NCBI GenBank assembly: GCA_016124275.1
Contig: WGOA01000031.1
Location: 1-52,713, forward strand
DNA: 52,713 nt
Origin: Bacteroidota bacterium
GTDB lineage: Bacteria > Bacteroidota > Bacteroidia > Chitinophagales > BACL12
Direction of reading: 5' to 3'
Position numbers and translations under genes: made by a program. The notes under the pieces were generated by a model. It was not told where the DNA came from. It ran no database searches and saw only the letters and a program-made list of their open reading frames with translations. Each line of letters opens with the position of its first letter. Within the stretch, counting starts at the first letter, position 1. Positions 42,348-50,227 of the stretch are shown here, piece after piece.

Positions 42348-43361
42348 TTGAATTCGCACAATTTGCTCCTACAGGCTTTGCGTCAGCCGGATGGCTGGCG
42401 AACGCTGCCCGAAGGCTGGCTGGAGGAGCAGGTGCGCCTGTACCCCTGGTTCGCCGCTCCGCGCATGCTGCTGGCCCGCCGGGACGCGGATTCCGATTCT
42501 GCTGCCCTGACTTCGGCAGCTGTGCACGTTTACAGCCGTGCGCGCCTTAAGGCCTGGATGACCGATGGGCTTGATGCCGAGCTTCGCTCGTTGACGGAAT
42601 TTCTTCCGGGTGAAGGGGCAACGTCCGATTTTGCAGCTGTAGGGGAGCCTGCGCCGGAGGTTTCGGTTGAGCACGCGGCTGCGGTTGTTGCGCCGGAGGT
42701 TTCGGTTGAGCACGCGGCTGCGGTTGTTGCGCCGGAGGTTTCGGTTGATCAGGAGGCAGTGGCGGAGCCCGCGTCGCCAACGCGTTCTGAGCCGGCCCTG
42801 GAGCCAGCAGTCCGCAGCGGTGAAGAGAAAACGTTTAACGAGTGGTTGGCGCTTTACCTGGTCAAACCTTCCCCTTCGCAGCGAGAAGCATCCAGGGATG
42901 CAGCCGAAGCTGCGCTCAGGGATACTCCGCCCTTTACCTTGCCCCAGGTTGAGGTGGAGGCTGCTCGGACACCAGTGCCGGCGGGGGGGGAACCATCAAC
43001 CCACATAGCTCCGGAGGCGCCACCCCTCCCTGCTGTCTTTGAACCCGCCGCCTCGGAGATCGATTTGGGGGGGGATTCCCAGCAGTTGGAAACCCTGATT
43101 GAGCGCCAACGCGCTTTGCGCGCCCGCCGTTTTGGGACTGTGGCCGGGACAAATGCAGTTTCTGGCAACGCAGACAAGGGTTATGGATTCTCCGGATCTT
43201 CTGAACCCGCCGTAACCGAGACCTATGCGGGTATCCTTCTTGCACAGGGCAAATGGGCTGAAGCTGAGGCCATTTACCAGGCGCTAAGCTTGCGCTATCC
43301 GGAAAAAAGCGGTTTCTTTGCAAACCTTATTCGGGAGATTCAGGATAAAAAAAGCGCCTGA
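42348..43361 (+). CDS. TPR-like protein with tandem repeats and G8 tracts, function unknown
   Basis: About 337 residues starting at TTG 42348 (MNSHNLLLQALRQPDGWRTLPEGW); the open frame goes further up to 42261 but overlaps lptE. The N-terminal 85 residues are conserved-looking helices (EQVRLYPWFAAPRMLLARRD); residues about 95-130 are a 13-residue repeat (APEVSVEHAAAVV); the middle is Pro/Ala/Glu-rich; the last 45 residues are a TPR unit (ETYAGILLAQGKWAEAEAIYQALSLRYPEKSGFF). It sits between lptE and secG, so a role in envelope biogenesis is a fair guess. Two G8 runs (42983-42990, 43067-43074) make it a possible phase-variable gene. Confidence 0.78.
   Translation: MNSHNLLLQALRQPDGWRTLPEGWLEEQVRLYPWFAAPRMLLARRDADSDSAALTSAAVHVYSRARLKAWMTDGLDAELRSLTEFLPGEGATSDFAAVGEPAPEVSVEHAAAVVAPEVSVEHAAAVVAPEVSVDQEAVAEPASPTRSEPALEPAVRSGEEKTFNEWLALYLVKPSPSQREASRDAAEAALRDTPPFTLPQVEVEAARTPVPAGGEPSTHIAPEAPPLPAVFEPAASEIDLGGDSQQLETLIERQRALRARRFGTVAGTNAVSGNADKGYGFSGSSEPAVTETYAGILLAQGKWAEAEAIYQALSLRYPEKSGFFANLIREIQDKKSA
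42651..42748 (+). repeat. 39-bp tandem repeat, 2.5 copies, in the TPR-like gene
   Basis: The 39-base unit beginning GCGCCGGAGGTTTCGGTTGA is perfect at 42651-42689 and 42690-42728, with a third partial copy to 42748. It encodes 13 residues per unit and keeps the reading frame. Confidence 0.97.
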
Positions 43362-43416
43362 TCGCCTCCCGGAGCGAATCACCCGGATCGATTTATTTTA
43401 GCCTGTCCTTTCCGCC

Positions 43417-43782
43417 ATGATCGAAGTTATTACCATAATCATCCTGATCGTCTGCTTTCTGCTTGGCGCTATTGTGCTGATTCAGAACCCGAAAGGGGGT
43501 GGGTTGAGTGCATCATTCGGGCAGGCTGGCAATCAACTGCTTGGTTTTCAGCGCTCTACGGACATCGTAGAAAAATGGACTTGGGGCTTGCTTGTGGCCA
43601 TCTTCGTGCTGACTTTGTCCACTTCTGCTTTTATCAACCGCAGCCCGGTTAGTACACAACCCGGCAATTTTGCTCCCCAGGCAGACCCATCGCTGGTGAT
43701 CACGCCACCAACCAGCGCTGCGCCTGCACCGTCTTTGACCCCGGCCGAACAAGCCCCAACGGAGCAGGCTCCGGCTGAGTAA
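43417..43782 (+). CDS. secG: preprotein translocase subunit SecG
   Basis: Small membrane subunit of the SecYEG channel. The 121-residue protein has the two membrane helices (about 4-24 and 54-75) with the conserved loop LIQNPKGGGLSASFG between them. The C-terminal tail (from about 80) is a Pro/Ala/Thr-rich periplasmic or cytosolic extension ending in two EQAPTEQAPAE units; part of this tail is duplicated after the stop (see repeat). The TTATTTTAG about 15 bases before the ATG is one to two mismatches from a promoter box, but the gene probably also gets read-through from lptE. Confidence 0.92.
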   Translation: MIEVITIIILIVCFLLGAIVLIQNPKGGGLSASFGQAGNQLLGFQRSTDIVEKWTWGLLVAIFVLTLSTSAFINRSPVSTQPGNFAPQADPSLVITPPTSAAPAPSLTPAEQAPTEQAPAE

Positions 43783-43855
43783 GCCGGGTAAAGCAGGCTC
43801 CGGCTTATCAGACTCCGGCCGAACAAGCCCCAACGGAGCAGGCTCCGGCTGAGTA
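43741..43855 (+). repeat. 41-bp perfect direct repeat across the secG stop codon
   Basis: The 41 bases at 43741-43781 recur exactly at 43815-43855 (period 74). Copy 1 lies in the secG frame and its end contains the stop (GAG TAA). Copy 2 lies after the stop and in a different frame. Partial copies lie between. Confidence 0.97.
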
Positions 43856-43933
43856 CGCTCGATACTGTGAGGCACGCCTTCAATCAGTTCAGGCTGATTG
43901 AACTGCCCAGGCCCCCCTCCCTGTTGCTCGTCC

Positions 43934-44647
43934 TTACAAGTTCCCCAAGTGGCGGACCAACCTGCGCTTTGCTATCGGCAAAAGCGTTTCCTGCAAGGGC
44001 AGGGGAGTGGATGCGGAAACTAACCATGCGGCAGGATTGGGCCATTCCCTTCTGGTTTGAATGAGCTCCAATTTGTAAGTTTCAAAGGTTCGGGTTATCG
44101 TCAGTACAACCTTGTTCAAAAACCGCGTTCGGAGGCTGCGAAACGAGTCATCACTCTGGCTAAATAGCGATACCTCGTATTCATACACATCTGCATCTGA
44201 CCGCGAGTCTGTGTGAAGAAAGAAGTAACCAACCCTTGTATCAATTGGAACTAAACCAATAGGTTCTATTCTCATTTGAGATTCCACTTGTTCGTAAATC
44301 TCCTTGCCTTTTCCCAACTGAGACTGGATGCGTGGAATGGCGTAATCAACAATTTGCGCGATGACTTCCATGTAATCAGCATCGTCAACTTTGCGCTCGT
44401 ATTCCAACGTAAACTCTTCTAAATCCAAGCGACTGAGTTGTTTGGGGAACTGCGAAAGCGCCAGGGTGTGATTGTCGCGCAAACTGACCAGGTTTCTGTA
44501 CTGAGAAACTAAATCACTTAGGAAAGGATATAATTTTTCTTCTTTGAAGTGTTGCGATACCGTTTGCAGATAACCCAGCAAGAGGTACTTTTTGTATTCA
44601 AAGTCAATGCGGCCTTCCGTGACCCAATCGGGATGCAGTGTTGCCAT
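43934..44647 (-). CDS. conserved Bacteroidota hypothetical protein
   Basis: A 237-residue cytosolic protein starting at ATG 44647 (MATLHPDWVTEGRIDFEYKKYLLLGYLQ), a strong match to the N-terminus that I recall for this Bacteroidota family; the ORF extends upstream to 44842 but that part does not resemble the family. Other blocks: LYPFLSDLVSQYRNL, EIYEQVESQMRIEPIGLVPIDTRVGYFFL and a last segment PLPLQETLLPIAKRRLVR. No function is known. Its DNA is clearly more AT-rich than that of its neighbours. It stands alone on the minus strand between secG and the hemolysin-III gene. Confidence 0.82.
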   Translation of the reverse strand: MATLHPDWVTEGRIDFEYKKYLLLGYLQTVSQHFKEEKLYPFLSDLVSQYRNLVSLRDNHTLALSQFPKQLSRLDLEEFTLEYERKVDDADYMEVIAQIVDYAIPRIQSQLGKGKEIYEQVESQMRIEPIGLVPIDTRVGYFFLHTDSRSDADVYEYEVSLFSQSDDSFRSLRTRFLNKVVLTITRTFETYKLELIQTRREWPNPAAWLVSASTPLPLQETLLPIAKRRLVRHLGNL

Positions 44648-44883
44648 CGTGGAAGTGAATTTTACCTTGTTTGGCTTTTGACGAAAAACGCAAAAATTAA
44701 AGGCATCACTTAAAATATACGCAGAACTTCCAAAATAGGTTGTAAGGTACCACTGAGGAAGTTTTTGGGATAGGGGGTACCTGCGGCTAAACATCCCAAA
44801 TCCCGATCCAGGTTCATTTTTGACCTTCTGCCTGTCACACAAAAGCTCCGAAACTAAAAATTGTGCAAGCCTTGTTGCAGCTG
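44648..44883. other. AT-rich intergenic stretch
   Basis: No gene supported. The upstream part of the minus-strand frame is open to 44842 but is weakly protein-like. It should hold the promoter of the gene at 44647; I found no clear TAnnTTTG there. Confidence 0.35.
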
Positions 44884-44918
44884 TTTGTCGCAGGCCCCAT
44901 AAGTTCAGCGTAACTTTA
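44884..44918 (+). promoter_or_regulatory. promoter of the hemolysin-III gene, TTTG ... TAACTTTA
   Basis: TTTG at 44884-44887 and TAACTTTA at 44911-44918 (one mismatch to TAnnTTTG) are 23 bases apart. The box ends 4 bases before the ATG at 44923. Confidence 0.5.
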
Positions 44919-44922
44919 GAAG

Positions 44923-45570
44923 ATGCTCACAAAGGCGCAAAAGCAAGAGTTGGCCAATAGCCTGACCCACGGGATTGGGTGGTTAGGCAGTTTGGTCGGA
45001 GCAGTATTGCTCATTGCTGTCGCTGTTCAAACAGGCTCCAGGGTGGCTATAGCTGCGGTTGGCGTTTATTGTTTTTCGCTCATGCTCACGTATGGCAGTT
45101 CAACGCTCTACCACAGTTTGGTGCATCCCGGCGCAAAAAAAGTGCTCCAAAAGGTTGATCATATTGCCATCTATTTTTTGATTGGCGGCAGTTATACTCC
45201 TTTTGTTTTATTGTTCCTTGAGCCCCGGATTGCCTGGCCTTTCCTGGCGCTTATCTGGGGACTGGTTCTGATCGGTACGCTCTATAAGACCTGGTGGATT
45301 GATAAAGCTCCCATGTTCTCCCTGATTTTCTATGTTCTTCTCGGTTGGATGGTGTTGTTGGTTGGGCGTCCCATGTTGCAGACACTTCCGGTGTTTTGCC
45401 TGGCCACGATTGTTGCTGGCGGTTTGTTTTACACTACTGGCGTTATTTTTTATGTATGGAAGCGATATACTTATCATCATGCTATATGGCACCTCTTTGT
45501 CATTGGAGGCAGCGTCAGCCACTACTTGGGCATTTTGTACGGCGTGGGCAAACAGTTGCCTGCAGGATAA
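44923..45570 (+). CDS. hemolysin III / PAQR family membrane protein
   Basis: A 215-residue seven-helix membrane protein of the progestin/adipoQ receptor family. The conserved metal-binding residues are in SSTLYHSLVHPG (His), DHIAIYFLIGGSYTP (Asp) and YHHAIWHLFVIGGSVSHY (two to three His). Bacterial members tune membrane fluidity (TrhA); the haemolysin name is historical. It is alone on the plus strand. Confidence 0.9.
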   Translation: MLTKAQKQELANSLTHGIGWLGSLVGAVLLIAVAVQTGSRVAIAAVGVYCFSLMLTYGSSTLYHSLVHPGAKKVLQKVDHIAIYFLIGGSYTPFVLLFLEPRIAWPFLALIWGLVLIGTLYKTWWIDKAPMFSLIFYVLLGWMVLLVGRPMLQTLPVFCLATIVAGGLFYTTGVIFYVWKRYTYHHAIWHLFVIGGSVSHYLGILYGVGKQLPAG

Positions 45571-45630
45571 TCTCTTTTGCCGCATGTTTGCCGGATATCG
45601 CCTTTGCCGCATCCGTGCCAACTGCCTTGG

Positions 45631-46287
45631 CTAACGCATGATTTCATCGGCTGGCCGGTAGTCAGGCCATTCCATCTCCGATAGAATCAACTCTAACAGG
45701 GGGTCCTCAGTAGGGTCGTAGCCCTCTTTGAGGTCGTAGCCATAGGTCTTGCCGAGCGTTTGCCAAAAAGTAGCGCTTACCCCGTTTTTGAGGTCCTTAA
45801 GCAAGTCGTAAAACGGCCTGCCGGTTTGGCGTTCCAGCATGCTGATGAGCACTTTGCCCTGATAACGCGACAGGTTCTTGAGGTCATCCTTGAAGTTGTC
45901 TTTCAGGGTTTTTTCCAGTTCATTCCGGTAGCGCTTCCCTTCGCGGCGCCGGTCCGCTTGTTGAACCACCGAATCCAGCGCGGCCATGTGATCCAACGCC
46001 TTGAGCGCATAGGGATACACTTTGATCACGTGATAACGGGTGCGCCGGTACTGACGGGCCGTTTCGGGGTCCATGTTGGCGTAAGCCCAAGGGCGAATCG
46101 TGACCGGTTTTAAAACAACCGCTCCGATAGTTTCCTCCGAAAACCCTTGATCTTGGGCCGCTTCAGGCCCGCTGTTCTGCTCAGCGGGCAAAACAGGGCC
46201 GATCAGGACCTGGGCGTTGCCTGTTGATAGCCCGAATACCGCAATCAGCAATAAGCAGTACCGCAGATTCAGTTGCACGGATTCCAT
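45631..46287 (-). CDS. DUF4294 protein, exported
   Basis: A 218-residue protein with an N-terminal signal (SVQLNLRYCLLLIAVFGLSTGNAQ) and the DUF4294 domain from about 65 (YRRTRYHVIKVYPYALKALDHM, KDDLKNLSRYQGKVLISMLERQTGRPFYDLL, TFWQTLGKTYGYDLKEGYDPTED). The family is known to me only from Bacteroidota and has no known activity. I prefer ATG 46287 over 46329 because it begins just before the signal helix. The glycosyltransferase gene lies 101 bases upstream on the same strand. Downstream, TTTGCCGCAT is repeated at 45577-45586 and 45602-45611. Confidence 0.85.
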   Translation of the reverse strand: MESVQLNLRYCLLLIAVFGLSTGNAQVLIGPVLPAEQNSGPEAAQDQGFSEETIGAVVLKPVTIRPWAYANMDPETARQYRRTRYHVIKVYPYALKALDHMAALDSVVQQADRRREGKRYRNELEKTLKDNFKDDLKNLSRYQGKVLISMLERQTGRPFYDLLKDLKNGVSATFWQTLGKTYGYDLKEGYDPTEDPLLELILSEMEWPDYRPADEIMR

Positions 46288-46388
46288 GGGCAGATTGGGG
46301 TGGGTGTGCGCGGTGTCCTTGCTAAACAAACCTTAACCCATTCCACCGCAACACAAAGGACATGCCAAGCTTAAACGGCAGAACAGGG

Positions 46389-47120
46389 TCAATTCTTGCG
46401 GTAACTGTGGGTCAGGCTGCGAAATTTCATTTCCCAAACCCCGAGTGCGGCTTCTTTGAAAATACCTTTGGACATTTTGGAAGCCCCCGCAATACGGTCT
46501 ACGAAAATTATGGGCACTTCGGCCAATTTAAAGCCGAGTTTCCAGGCGGCAAATTTCATCTCAATCTGGAAGGCGTACCCGACAAAGCGAATTTTAGATA
46601 GATCGAGGGTTTGAAGCACGCGACGGTGGTAACATACAAAGCCCGCTGTTGTGTCACGAACGGGCATCCAGGTAATGAGACGCACATAAATGGAGGCGTA
46701 TTTGCTTAACAACACCCGATCGGTGGGCCAATTGGTCACGCCGCCACCCGCTACATAGCGGGAGCCTATGGCCAGGTCCGCACCTGCCTGAACCCGGTCA
46801 ATCAACCGGATCAGATCGTCGGGATTGTGGCTGAAATCGGCGTCCATTTCGGTGACCGTTTCGTAATCGCGATCCAGTGCCCAGCGAAAACCGGCGATGT
46901 AGGCCGTGCCAAGTCCCAATTTACCGGACCGCTCCAACAGATGCACTTTTCCGGGGAATTGGTTCATCGCCTCGCGCACCAATTGCGCAGTCCCATCCGG
47001 TGAACCATCGTCAACCACGAGCAATTGGAGGTCGCGCGGCTGGCCCAGCACAGCGCTGATCATCCGCACGATGTTTTCGCGCTCGTTGTAGGTAGGGATG
47101 ATGACCAGGTGGCTCGGCAC
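46389..47120 (-). CDS. group 2 glycosyltransferase, polyprenol-monophosphomannose-synthase type
   Basis: A 243-residue cytosolic glycosyltransferase of family 2, GT-A fold. VIIPTYNERENIVRM (strand 1), LLVVDDGSPDGTAQ (first DD motif), VTEMDADFSHNPDDL (DxD metal site) and GSRYVAGGG, WPTDRVLLSK fit dolichyl- or polyprenyl-phosphate mannose synthase. It has no membrane anchor. The start is GTG at 47120. The acceptor lipid and the sugar are unproven. Confidence 0.88.
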   Translation of the reverse strand: MPSHLVIIPTYNERENIVRMISAVLGQPRDLQLLVVDDGSPDGTAQLVREAMNQFPGKVHLLERSGKLGLGTAYIAGFRWALDRDYETVTEMDADFSHNPDDLIRLIDRVQAGADLAIGSRYVAGGGVTNWPTDRVLLSKYASIYVRLITWMPVRDTTAGFVCYHRRVLQTLDLSKIRFVGYAFQIEMKFAAWKLGFKLAEVPIIFVDRIAGASKMSKGIFKEAALGVWEMKFRSLTHSYRKN

Positions 47121-47255
47121 GGGCAGTAAGGGACTAAAAAAGAGGCAAATTGATCAGACCCTGGGGTCCTGTGGGTGGAACTTGGTGCAAGACCAGCAAA
47201 AAGAAAGCGAAGATACGGCATTGCCACGCTGTTGCATCCGCGTTTCCTGGCAACG

Positions 47256-48029
47256 TTAACGGTTCTTTCGGCTGCGGTAACGCAACCAAATGGTTTTGAG
47301 CTTCAATTTAGTATGCTCAGGAAAGTCGCCTTTCAACATCCAATCGTAATAGGAGGGCTCCCGCTCAAAGACTTCTTCAACGGGTTTTCCTTTGTGCTTG
47401 CCAAAATGAAACACTTCCACACCGTTTTGGTAAATCATGCGCCGCCCAAAGTCCACAAACTCCTCGTCTGCGGTAAAACGGTCCAGGAACTCCACATCGG
47501 GTTCCAATTCTACAGCGTAGCGCTCCAGCTGAGCTTGGAGGACTTCCCAGGTTGCCAGCGTATCGGCTTCAGCGGCATGAGCGTTTTCCAGCGTCTTTCC
47601 ACAGTAAAACTTGTAGGCAGCTTCCAGCGTGCGCTTTTCCATCAACGTGAAAATGCGCATGACATCAATGTAGCGCCGGTTTTCATCAAAGCCCACCTGG
47701 GCGCGCAAAAACTCCTCCACCAGCATGGGAACGTCAAAACGGTTGGAATTGTAACCTGCCAGGTCGCAGCCCTCAAGCCAATCGCGCAGGTCAGCAGCGA
47801 TGTCGGCAAATCGGGGTTTATCCGCAACATCGGCATCAAAAATGCCGTGAATAGCGCTGGCTTCAGGGGGAATGGGGATGCCGGGATTGATCCGCTCCGT
47901 CCGTGTCTGGCGCGTTCCATCCGGTTGAACTTTGATCAAACTGATTTCCACGATACGATCCGTACCGATGTTGATGCCGGTGGCTTCGAGGTCAAAAATG
48001 ACAAGGGGGCGCTGGAGCTGGGGGATCAT
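47256..48029 (-). CDS. DEDDh-type 3'-5' exonuclease (DnaQ/RNase T fold)
   Basis: A 257-residue nuclease with the exonuclease I motif FDLEATG (D and E), motif II NSNRFDVPMLVE (D) and motif III HAAEADTLAT (H and D). It resembles the proofreading subunit of DNA polymerase III or related processing exonucleases, but it lacks the UvrC-like or polymerase parts, and the substrate is open. The start is ATG 48029 (MIPQLQRPLVIFDLEATG). mpl ends 19 bases upstream, so the two are probably cotranscribed. Confidence 0.87.
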   Translation of the reverse strand: MIPQLQRPLVIFDLEATGINIGTDRIVEISLIKVQPDGTRQTRTERINPGIPIPPEASAIHGIFDADVADKPRFADIAADLRDWLEGCDLAGYNSNRFDVPMLVEEFLRAQVGFDENRRYIDVMRIFTLMEKRTLEAAYKFYCGKTLENAHAAEADTLATWEVLQAQLERYAVELEPDVEFLDRFTADEEFVDFGRRMIYQNGVEVFHFGKHKGKPVEEVFEREPSYYDWMLKGDFPEHTKLKLKTIWLRYRSRKNR

Positions 48030-48048
48030 GATGGTGTGCGGACGGTAC

Positions 48049-49416
48049 TTAAGACGCGATGATGAAATTAGCCAATTCCCCCATGGCCATTCCACCAAAG
48101 GTTCCAGAACTCATCAACAACAAGCTGGTCAAGGCCGGCGCGGCATCAAGAATGGCTTGTCGAAGGGCCGTTGAATCATTAAACACCTGTAAATCAGGGC
48201 GTTGAAGGGCAACCTTGACTTGCTCGGCCAGGAGAGGGGGCAGTTTTTTAGCGGCTACTGCGGCGGGGTCAAAAAAGACGAAAGCGGTTTCTGCTGCGTC
48301 GAGCGCACCGCGGTATTGCGGCAAAAAGGCCGGATTCAGGCTGCTGAACGTATGCAATTCCAGGCAGGCTACAAAGCCCGCTCGCCCGAATTGTCCGGCG
48401 ACGGCGTCCGTTGACGCCTGAACTTTGGAAGGGCTGTGAGCAAAGTCGCGGATGACGGTGCGGCCCTTCCCCCGTGCCAACACTTCCAAACGCCTTGCCG
48501 CTCCGGGAAACGTTGCAAGCGCCTGCCAGGCAAAGTCTTCTTTAACACCCAAAAGGGCTGCCACCTGGGCAGCTCCGGCTGCGTTGAGCAGATTGTGCTG
48601 GCCGATGACCGTCATGGCCAGTTCATGGTCGCGCCCGGGCTGCCTGACCACCAATTGCCCTTGATCCAAGCGAAAATCGGGGCAGCGGTAGGGGTACAGC
48701 TGAGCCTGGCAAACTTCCCGGACCAGCTCAACCAGCTGAATGTCGTCGGCCTGGTAAATCAGGTGGTCATCGGGGCCAAGGCTGTTGATTAGCAAACGAA
48801 AGGCGTCCAGGTACTGTTCAAACGTGGGGAAGACATTGACATGGTCCCAGGCAATGCCGCTGATCAGCGCTACTTTGGGCCGGTAATGGGCAAATTTGGG
48901 TCGTAAATCCAGTGGTGAACTCAGGTATTCGTCGCCTTCCAACACGATGATTGGAGCTTCGGAGAGCCGAACCATCACGTCAAAACCGGCCAGTTGTGCG
49001 CCAACCAGGTAGTCAAATTCAAGCCTTGCCTCCTGCAGAATATGCATGACCATGGCTGTAATCGTGGTTTTACCGTGGCTGCCGCATATAGCTGCCCGCA
49101 ACTTTTTAGTGCTTTGGCGGTATATGAATTCCGGGAACGACCAAACCGGCAGCTCGAGCTCCAGCGCCCGGAGCATTTCCGGATTGTCGTCCCTGGCGTG
49201 CATGCCCAGAATGATCCCATCCAGGCCGGAATGGATTTTTTCCACAAACCATCCTTCGCGCCCGGGCAGCAGTCCGGCAGCTGCCAGCCTGCTTTTGGAG
49301 GGCTCGGCAATGTGGTCATCAGAGCCGGTAATTTGATGTCCTGCCCGATGCAGCGAAAGGGCTACATTGTGCATGACGGCACCTCCAATGGCAATCAGAT
49401 GAAGTTTTTGGTGCAT
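48049..49416 (-). CDS. mpl: UDP-N-acetylmuramate:L-Ala-gamma-D-Glu-meso-DAP ligase (peptidoglycan recycling)
   Basis: Re-attaches recycled tripeptide to UDP-MurNAc in the cytosol. The 455-residue protein has the Mur ligase layout: N-terminal Rossmann IAIGGAVMHNVALSLHRAGH, the ATP loop GSHGKTTITAM near residue 115, the middle block LEGDEYLSSPLDLRPKF and DHVNVFPTFEQYLD, and a C-terminal domain. EGDEYLSSPLDLRPKF is typical of Mpl. The start is ATG 49416. A hairpin TGCCGGG/CCCGGCA at about 49446-49476 lies upstream. Confidence 0.93.
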   Translation of the reverse strand: MHQKLHLIAIGGAVMHNVALSLHRAGHQITGSDDHIAEPSKSRLAAAGLLPGREGWFVEKIHSGLDGIILGMHARDDNPEMLRALELELPVWSFPEFIYRQSTKKLRAAICGSHGKTTITAMVMHILQEARLEFDYLVGAQLAGFDVMVRLSEAPIIVLEGDEYLSSPLDLRPKFAHYRPKVALISGIAWDHVNVFPTFEQYLDAFRLLINSLGPDDHLIYQADDIQLVELVREVCQAQLYPYRCPDFRLDQGQLVVRQPGRDHELAMTVIGQHNLLNAAGAAQVAALLGVKEDFAWQALATFPGAARRLEVLARGKGRTVIRDFAHSPSKVQASTDAVAGQFGRAGFVACLELHTFSSLNPAFLPQYRGALDAAETAFVFFDPAAVAAKKLPPLLAEQVKVALQRPDLQVFNDSTALRQAILDAAPALTSLLLMSSGTFGGMAMGELANFIIAS

Positions 49417-49588
49417 AAATGGCTTGGAAATTGGAAAGAAAGCGGTGCCGGGTTCTGGAAACTTCGCCCGGCATACGGTGTAATGCTATATTCGCGTTAA
49501 GGAGGTCAACTCCCATAATCCCCTCGTTCCGGTGCAATAAGGCCTTTACAGCCTGAGCAGGGACCTAAACAAACGGAAAGTTAGGCAA

Positions 49589-49828
49589 ATGAGAAAACCC
49601 ATGTTCATCCTCGCCATCCTGCCCACCGGAGTATCCCGGACTGTTTTTGCAACCGCTGTTCTGGCCTTTGGCTTGATGGCATCTTCCTGTCACCGTGAAG
49701 CTTGTCCGGGTGCCATCACCCGTTCGGATCAGCCACAGGAGCAGGCCAATGAAGGTTTAAATCCACAGCAATCTCCGGATGCAGGCTCAGCGCAACAGGG
49801 CACGTCTTCGCTGCGCGTTCGAGGATAA
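49589..49828 (+). CDS. small lipoprotein, function unknown
   Basis: A 79-residue protein with a signal segment (FATAVLAFGLMASSC) and lipobox MASSC at about residue 34, followed by HREACPGAIT and a Gln/Pro/Ser-rich tail of about 35 residues. Short lipoproteins with CxxxxCPGAI after the lipobox occur in this phylum, as far as I recall. The last 113 bases are antisense to the end of the OsmC gene, so the tail may be non-conserved or the gene mis-ended; the N-terminal part is outside the overlap. Confidence 0.6.
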   Translation: MRKPMFILAILPTGVSRTVFATAVLAFGLMASSCHREACPGAITRSDQPQEQANEGLNPQQSPDAGSAQQGTSSLRVRG

Positions 49829-50153
49829 GCCGGCTGGCTTCACTCCATACTCCTTCCGGCATTTGAACGTCCAGAACAATTCCCGCAATTCGCCTTGGGT
49901 CGGCGGCCATTATTTTGGTCACCTCGGCGGTCATCCCGGTCAGATCCCAGCCTTTGTCCCGGGCTTTGATGCCCATGATGGTAAACATGCAGGAGGCCAG
50001 AGCAGTCGCCGTCAGGTCGGTGGGAGAGAAACTGGTGCCCAATCCCTGGTTATCCACCGGGGCATCCGTGTGGATGATGGTACCGGAGGGCAGGTGAAGG
50101 GCTTTTGTGCGCAGCGCACCTTCGTAGCGAACCGTCGAAACCTTCATGGTCAT
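49716..50153 (-). CDS. OsmC/Ohr family peroxide-reductase-like protein
   Basis: A 145-residue cytosolic protein of the OsmC family, which reduces organic hydroperoxides with cysteine residues. Family blocks: DNQGLGTSFSPTDLTATALASCMFTIMGI (first Cys in ASCMF) and RAAKTCPVALSLHPEI (second Cys in KTCPV). The last eight residues after LNLHW are an unusual extension, and it is this end that overlaps the lipoprotein gene. The start could be ATG 50153 or 50147 (MKVSTVRYEG). The two cysteines are the only catalytic evidence. Confidence 0.88.
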   Translation of the reverse strand: MTMKVSTVRYEGALRTKALHLPSGTIIHTDAPVDNQGLGTSFSPTDLTATALASCMFTIMGIKARDKGWDLTGMTAEVTKIMAADPRRIAGIVLDVQMPEGVWSEASRLILERAAKTCPVALSLHPEIAVDLNLHWPAPVADPNG

Positions 50154-50227
50154 GATTGTGTTAAGTCTTTGGGCAGTTTTGCCTTTTCCGGTCAAAAAAT
50201 AGGGGAATAAGCCGTAATATCAGCAGC

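Noticed and set aside
43934-44920. AT-rich patch as a horizontally acquired island
   Set aside because: The gene inside matches a family I recall as widespread in Bacteroidota and there are no mobile-element genes or repeats at its edges.
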